Assembly (NCBI RefSeq): GCF_041245805.1
Contig: NZ_CP162490.1
Location: 1-64,000 of the forward strand
Length of the DNA stretch: 64,000 nt
Source: Xanthomonas sp. DAR 34887
GTDB taxonomy: Bacteria > Pseudomonadota > Gammaproteobacteria > Xanthomonadales > Xanthomonadaceae
Direction: 5' to 3'
The position numbers were made by a program, and so were the translations under genes. Each line of letters starts with the position of its first letter. Position 1 is the first letter of the stretch. Shown here one piece after another: positions 60,861 to 64,000 of the stretch. The notes beneath the pieces are model-generated. The model was given only the letters and a program-made list of their open reading frames with translations, was not told the DNA's origin and searched no databases.

Positions 60861-61045
60861 CAAAGGTAATACGTGGCTGGATCAGCTTGTCGGCAAGTGA
60901 GCGCCGCGAGTTCCAGAGCTTTGTAGAGCAATACGAGCGCGGCGGCAGCGCCGCACAGGAGTCACTCCGCGAAAGCGTGTATAGCTCAGTAACCAAACTT
61001 CAAACTGGCCCGCTGGGTGGTACATGTCCGTGCTGCGGCAAGTAG
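60845..61045 (+). CDS. Small partner of the CxxC-x11-CxxC protein
   Basis: The 66-residue protein begins inside the end of the previous gene in another frame, so it is coupled to it. It is helical and charged (EVAKVIRGWISLSASERREF) and ends CPCCGK. The pairing of a membrane protein with a small partner recalls toxin-antitoxin or effector-immunity pairs, but no function is shown. Confidence 0.6.
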   Translation: MESEVAKVIRGWISLSASERREFQSFVEQYERGGSAAQESLRESVYSSVTKLQTGPLGGTCPCCGK

Positions 61046-61050
61046 GCGGG

Positions 61051-61113
61051 CGCTAACAATTAGTTCAAGCGGACGCGCGAAAAGCCGCGCGCCGCTTAAC
61101 TCAAGCGTTATGC
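61051..61113 (+). other. attC: attC site 5
   Basis: 63 bp with the more diverged arm CAATTAGTTCAAGCGGACGC and a core GTTATGC. The inverse core CGCTAAC has an off-consensus first base. Confidence 0.8.
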
Positions 61114-61134
61114 CCTCTACCGAAAGGTCACTAG

Positions 61135-62001
61135 ATGGCGAAGTTTTCTTCACGGCATGGCTATGATCCGCGCGACTCAGGACCCGAGCGGTTGGAAGAT
61201 GCGCCCGAATGGATGCGCATTCAGTACACCAATGGCGTCCTCTCCCCGCTAACGTACGTCGACGACGACTCGCGATACCAAAACCGGGAAGACGCCCCGC
61301 TAGGCATCAAAGCTTTAGGAGAAAAGTTCTTTGTCGCCCTGCGGCAAGAAACCGATTCGAATTTGTACGATTCTTTTTATTGTTGGGAGACCCTAAAAGA
61401 TCTCGTACGCGGCGTCGAATGGTATCACTTCTATGACTTTGTTGAGATCGTTGGAACCGAGCTCCGTAAGGCGAAGCCACAACACCCCAAGTTCTCGTTC
61501 GAGCAGTATCGAGCCAACGTAAACGACTTGTTCTCCGAGAATCGCGTCGCCTGGCGGCTAAATGCGGCGGGCGAGCTACAGCGGGAAATGCCGGGTGCGC
61601 TTCAACAGCTGAACGAAAAGACGGATGCCGCGCTCAAGGATGAGTTTGAGCCGGCGCGAGCCCACTACAGAAAGGCATTTCGCTACACGTTCGAGCGCCC
61701 AGTTGATCCGGAAAACAGCATCAAAGAAATCGTTTCGGCGATCGAGAGCGTCGGAAAGGTCTTTTACCCTTACGCGTCCACGCTCGGTCAGGTAATTAAG
61801 GAAATGCGCGCAGAAAACAAGCTGCCTTCAACCATGATTGCCGTCCTCGAGAAGTTCTACGTCATGTCGAACGCGGAGCCAGGCGTACGCCATGGAAGCG
61901 ACAAGAAGTCGAACATCAGTGTGCAAGACGCCGAACTTGCACTCCATCTTGGAGTGGCTTTCATCCGCTACCTCATGGCAAAGTATGGCAAGAGTGCCTA
62001 A
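61135..62001 (+). CDS. Cassette protein, AbiJ-like abortive-infection candidate
   Basis: The 288-residue protein opens MAKFSSRHGYDPRDSG, similar to the start of AbiJ-NTD4 domains, and near its end has LEKFYVMSNAEPGVRHGSDKK, resembling the Abi C-terminal/HEPN-type region with an RH element. A helical middle (about 80-230) is consistent with that. Abi proteins arrest the host on phage infection. The match is by eye only and the key catalytic residues cannot be fixed. Its stop overlaps attC 6. Confidence 0.5.
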   Translation: MAKFSSRHGYDPRDSGPERLEDAPEWMRIQYTNGVLSPLTYVDDDSRYQNREDAPLGIKALGEKFFVALRQETDSNLYDSFYCWETLKDLVRGVEWYHFYDFVEIVGTELRKAKPQHPKFSFEQYRANVNDLFSENRVAWRLNAAGELQREMPGALQQLNEKTDAALKDEFEPARAHYRKAFRYTFERPVDPENSIKEIVSAIESVGKVFYPYASTLGQVIKEMRAENKLPSTMIAVLEKFYVMSNAEPGVRHGSDKKSNISVQDAELALHLGVAFIRYLMAKYGKSA

Positions 62002-62055
62002 CAATTCGTCCAAACCAATGCCGTTTTCCGGCATGGCTCAATTCAGGCGCTAGGC
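61996..62055 (+). other. attC: attC site 6, altered core
   Basis: Starts GCCTAACAATTCGTCCAAAC; the core reads GCTAGGC in place of GTTAGGC. The change hits the cleavage-side GTT and should impair recombination. Confidence 0.8.
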
Positions 62056-62061
62056 CTCCGA

Positions 62062-62649
62062 ATGACGACTTACTCCGACCGCTGGGAGCGCTTCCTAGAT
62101 CCAGATGTTGTTAGGCCGTCACTGTTCCTCGCGGCCATGTTCATCACAACGTTCGAGATCCTCAAGGACTCGATCGTTGACCGCATCCGCGACTTCTACT
62201 CGATTGGCTTCGGCCCAGACGGGGCGACCGTCTCACCGGGGTACCAGCGTGAGGTTCTGAGCCGCAACAAGAGTCCTATCTACGCATCGCTTGGCTGGCT
62301 TCAAGAGCACGAAGCCATCACGTCAGAAGACGTAGCGATCTACGAAGCAATGAAGGCAACACGCAACTTGCTTGCGCACCAGCTTTTCTCCGTGGTGACT
62401 GGGCAAGTCGAGTCCAACCACTCGCAGCAGTTCGATCAACTTGTTGGACTATTGCGCAAGATCGAAGTGTGGTGGGTAGTCAACATTGAGGTTCCAACAA
62501 ACCCCGACTACGATGGCCAAGACATAGACGAAGCAGGCATCGTTCCGGGACCGGTTCTCTCACTCCAAATGCTTATCCAGGTAGCATCGGGCAGCACGGA
62601 ACTCCTTGAACACTGGCGCAAGATGGGCAATCGCGCGGCGGGGGCCTAG
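62062..62649 (+). CDS. Cassette protein with HEPN-type Rx4H motif
   Basis: The 195-residue, largely helical protein has R101-x4-H106 in KATRNLLAHQLFSVV, the nuclease motif of HEPN RNases, at the end of a helix as expected. HEPN proteins are frequent toxins in toxin-antitoxin and defence systems. No obvious antitoxin gene sits beside it in this window. It ends just before a truncated attC and a palindromic insertion. Confidence 0.6.
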   Translation: MTTYSDRWERFLDPDVVRPSLFLAAMFITTFEILKDSIVDRIRDFYSIGFGPDGATVSPGYQREVLSRNKSPIYASLGWLQEHEAITSEDVAIYEAMKATRNLLAHQLFSVVTGQVESNHSQQFDQLVGLLRKIEVWWVVNIEVPTNPDYDGQDIDEAGIVPGPVLSLQMLIQVASGSTELLEHWRKMGNRAAGA

Positions 62650-62675
62650 CCCGTCGGTCGAGGCGACACCCAACG
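62644..62675 (+). other. Possible truncated attC
   Basis: GCCTAGCCCGTCGGTCGAGG resembles the left half of an attC of another type (inverse core with one change). No right half or core is present; a palindromic element follows within ten bases. The evidence is weak. Confidence 0.3.
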
Positions 62676-62681
62676 AGTACT

Positions 62682-62721
62682 GGGGTCAGAGTGCACTTTC
62701 TTAGAAATGCACTCTGACCCC
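62682..62721. repeat. Palindromic element GGGGTCAGAGTGCA / TGCACTCTGACCCC
   Basis: A 14-bp perfect inverted repeat around a 12-base loop. The GGGGTCAG-type repeat is a second family that differs from the GTAGGAGCGG palindrome of the rest of the window. It resembles ends linked to REP-associated tyrosine transposases, but no transposase gene is nearby. Confidence 0.75.
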
Positions 62722-62744
62722 CATTCTCCAAGAGTCTCTAGACC

Positions 62745-62999
62745 ATGTATCAGTATCAGCGGCTCATGCGGCGACGCGGTTCCAATACCTACTCAGACAA
62801 CGAGCGTCGCCAGCTTCTTGAGCTTCTTGAGACTGCTCCTGGGGTGGCGGGCGTTACTCTCATTGAGAGACATCCCCGGGGCGGTTACCGCGTAAAATTC
62901 GAGTTGTCACGTGACTCAATTGATGCGTCGTCTCACTACTTGATGAGCATGATTGGATGTCAGTGGTGTAATCGACGGGCTGACTGGCACGCGGCCTAA
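62745..62999 (+). CDS. Cassette protein of 84 residues with a C-terminal CxxC
   Basis: The protein (MYQYQRLMRRRGSNTYSDN...) is basic and soluble and ends GCQWCNRRADWHAA. The stop TAA lies in attC 7. Function unknown. Confidence 0.55.
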   Translation: MYQYQRLMRRRGSNTYSDNERRQLLELLETAPGVAGVTLIERHPRGGYRVKFELSRDSIDASSHYLMSMIGCQWCNRRADWHAA

Positions 63000-63053
63000 C
63001 AATTCATTCAAGCCGAACCCGCTTCGCGGGTCGGCTTAATTCAGGCGTCAGGA
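62994..63053 (+). other. attC: attC site 7, altered core
   Basis: Standard GCCTAAC start and strong arms, but the core is GTCAGGA in place of GTTAGGY. Confidence 0.8.
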
Positions 63054-63061
63054 CACTGCGG

Positions 63062-63640
63062 ATGATTCTTTACCATTTCACTAGGCACCAGAATGTAGCA
63101 TCTATACAAAAACTTGGAATTTATCCAGGGAAATTTCCTGGTAGCGAACTTGCGGCTTTTCAGTTGGTCTCTTTGACGTCCCGATTGAGCCCACTTGGAC
63201 ATGGCTTATTTCGCGGAGAGACAATTCATGAAGGCACCAGAGCCTTTGATGTGCTTTCTGGAATATTTCGACAGCTCGTAGTTGGCATTCCACCTAATCG
63301 ATCCATGAAGATGTTCGACCAAACTGAGGTGGCGATTGAGATTGAGATACCCTTGCCAGATCATAATTTGTGGGGGCTTTGGTACTTTGCCAGTCAGTTT
63401 ATTTTGCCTCTAAAATCGACTGAACAGGATCTCTTTATCGCGGCCTCGCTTGCGTCGGCTGACTTTCCTTGCAATGACGCTTGTAACGCTACGCTTGATG
63501 CCCGAACCATCTTCTATCGACCACTTGTTCGAGCCGGTCTAATCAACAATAGGGGGTGGCACTTCTACAACGGCGCAGTGTCGCCTGCACTGATTAATCG
63601 TGTACTGTATCGCCAATCCGACGGGTCGTACGCGCCCTAA
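63062..63640 (+). CDS. Cassette protein, possible ADP-ribosyltransferase-like (DarT-type) toxin
   Basis: The 192-residue protein begins MILYHFTRHQNVASIQKLGI, close to the N-terminal pattern of DarT-like and related ART-fold proteins (an H in YHFT, then N and a GI/GL strand). The later residues that would define the active site cannot be recognised with confidence. It is the last cassette gene, and its stop is in attC 8. Confidence 0.4.
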   Translation: MILYHFTRHQNVASIQKLGIYPGKFPGSELAAFQLVSLTSRLSPLGHGLFRGETIHEGTRAFDVLSGIFRQLVVGIPPNRSMKMFDQTEVAIEIEIPLPDHNLWGLWYFASQFILPLKSTEQDLFIAASLASADFPCNDACNATLDARTIFYRPLVRAGLINNRGWHFYNGAVSPALINRVLYRQSDGSYAP

Positions 63641-63693
63641 AAATTCATTCAAGCCGAATCCGCTTCGCGGCTCGGCTTAATTCAGGCAATAGT
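63635..63693 (+). other. attC: attC site 8, end of array, non-functional ends
   Basis: The arms are clear (ATTCATTCAAGCCGAATCCG ... CGGCTTAATTCAGGC), but the inverse core is CCCTAAA and the core reads CAATAGT. Both cleavage-site elements are lost, marking the dead right end of the array. Confidence 0.75.
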
Positions 63694-63696
63694 AAC

Positions 63697-63713
63697 GGGG
63701 TCAGGTTAACTTA
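63697..63713 (+). repeat. Half copy of the GGGGTCAG repeat
   Basis: GGGGTCAGGTTAACTTA starts three bases past the last attC and shares its first eight bases with the palindrome at 62682. Confidence 0.45.
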
Positions 63714-63785
63714 TATTTCTGCGCGGATGCTCTTTCCCGCTTGACATTCGGGGACGCCAGTAGCAATCTCTTCCCTAAGGAGCGT

Positions 63786-63937
63786 AGAAACTCCTCTAAC
63801 AGCGGCACCCACCTCCGACAAACCGGTGGTTTTTTTGTGCCTGATCCTCAGGCACAACCGACGCGATGCCTACGCCGGGAGGGCGGCTAATACAACACCC
63901 TTCGAGGAAATACGCCCGCCGTCTGTTAGCGGTTTCT
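63786..63937 (+). ncRNA. Structured element, possible retron msr-msd RNA
   Basis: The segments TAGAAAC...CTAACAG (63785-63802) and CTGTTAGCGGTTTCTA (63923-63938) are inverted repeats (7 and 7 bp around a small internal loop). Between them are two hairpins, CCACC/GGTGG (63809-63829, then seven T) and TGTGCCTGA/TCAGGCACA (63836-63856), and a GC stem GGGCG/CGCCC (63881-63917). AGC directly follows the left repeat, as at the branching guanosine of retrons. A terminator hairpin and a ribosome-binding site for an ORF follow. The msd hairpin is weak and no reverse transcriptase gene is in view, so this is a hypothesis. Confidence 0.35.
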
Positions 63938-63951
63938 AACCTCCCGACATC

Positions 63952-63976
63952 CCGTCGCCGGTCGGCGGCGGTTTTC
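63952..63976 (+). terminator. Hairpin with T-run before the edge ORF
   Basis: CCGTCGCCG (63952-63960) pairs with CGGCGGCGG (63963-63971, one G-T wobble) and is followed by TTTT. It would end the RNA of the preceding structured element. Confidence 0.55.
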
Positions 63977-63984
63977 TGGCCGTC

Positions 63985-64000
63985 AAGGAGGGCTTCGCCA
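63985..64000 (+). promoter_or_regulatory. Ribosome-binding site of an ORF starting at the window edge
   Basis: AAGGAGG (63985-63991) is a strong Shine-Dalgarno sequence 8 bp before the final base, A at 64000. If the next bases are TG, the ORF starts there. Confidence 0.45.

Noticed and set aside
63700..63722. dif-like sequence GTTAACTTATATTTCTGCGC
   Set aside because: It resembles dif only in its ends (TTAAC and TGCGC), is several bases shorter in the middle and is explained as part of the GGGGTCAG repeat.

Overview
The window reads as the origin-proximal end of a Xanthomonas (or very close Lysobacteraceae) chromosome, numbered from the dnaA start codon. The basis is the gene order dnaA-dnaN-recF-gyrB, a tonB-exbB-exbD-exbD cluster, a high-GC codon pattern, many TonB-dependent transport functions and dozens of the palindromic GTAGGAGCGGCTTCAGCC repeats that litter Xanthomonas intergenic DNA. 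No tRNA, rRNA, CRISPR or complete transposase gene was found by eye.

Layout. 0-6.8 kb: replication genes, a DnaA-box-bearing oriC candidate between dnaA and dnaN, and three parS-type palindromes, two of them inside recF. 6.8-10 kb: a CPBP membrane protease, an M48 lipoprotein protease and a TPR protein. 10-13.4 kb: tonB-exbB-exbD1-exbD2 plus a third exbD that was copied together with its terminator. 13.5-20.6 kb: pdxJ, a cardiolipin synthase, a radical SAM protein, a 2OG-Fe(II) oxygenase, a nucleoside deoxyribosyltransferase-like gene and a LysE exporter. 21.0-21.95 kb: a tiny degenerate integron array (two attC sites) beside a frameshifted gene. 22.4-30 kb: fbp, an aromatic/aspartate aminotransferase, a TonB-dependent receptor and small unknown genes. 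30.3-35.6 kb: an AcoR-like sigma-54 activator divergent from aldehyde dehydrogenase, adhP and DUF779, with a near-consensus -24/-12 promoter. 36-40.4 kb: a coding pair leading into ku and ligD (non-homologous end joining). 40.4-41.2 kb: a dense repeat block. 41.2-45.1 kb: lldR-lldD-dld lactate oxidation operon with two lldR-type operators. 45.1-51.3 kb: membrane proteins, a two-component pair, fabV and a KDG kinase. 51.6-58.3 kb: a TonB receptor and a very large secreted LamG protein, probably one glycan-use locus.

58.55-63.7 kb is the most unusual part: a chromosomal integron cassette array of eight recognisable attC sites, with a candidate attI-type core at its left end but no integrase gene in view. 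Its small lower-GC genes include a SLATT-type CxxC-x11-CxxC protein with an overlapping partner, a HEPN-motif protein, an AbiJ-like protein, a PD-(D/E)xK-like protein and a possible ADP-ribosyltransferase, so the array looks like a store of conflict or defence genes. The attC cores decay toward the right end. Just past the last attC, the final 220 bases hold a structured element with flanking inverted repeats and a ribosome-binding site aimed at an ORF starting at the window edge; this could be the msr-msd RNA of a retron whose reverse transcriptase lies outside the window.
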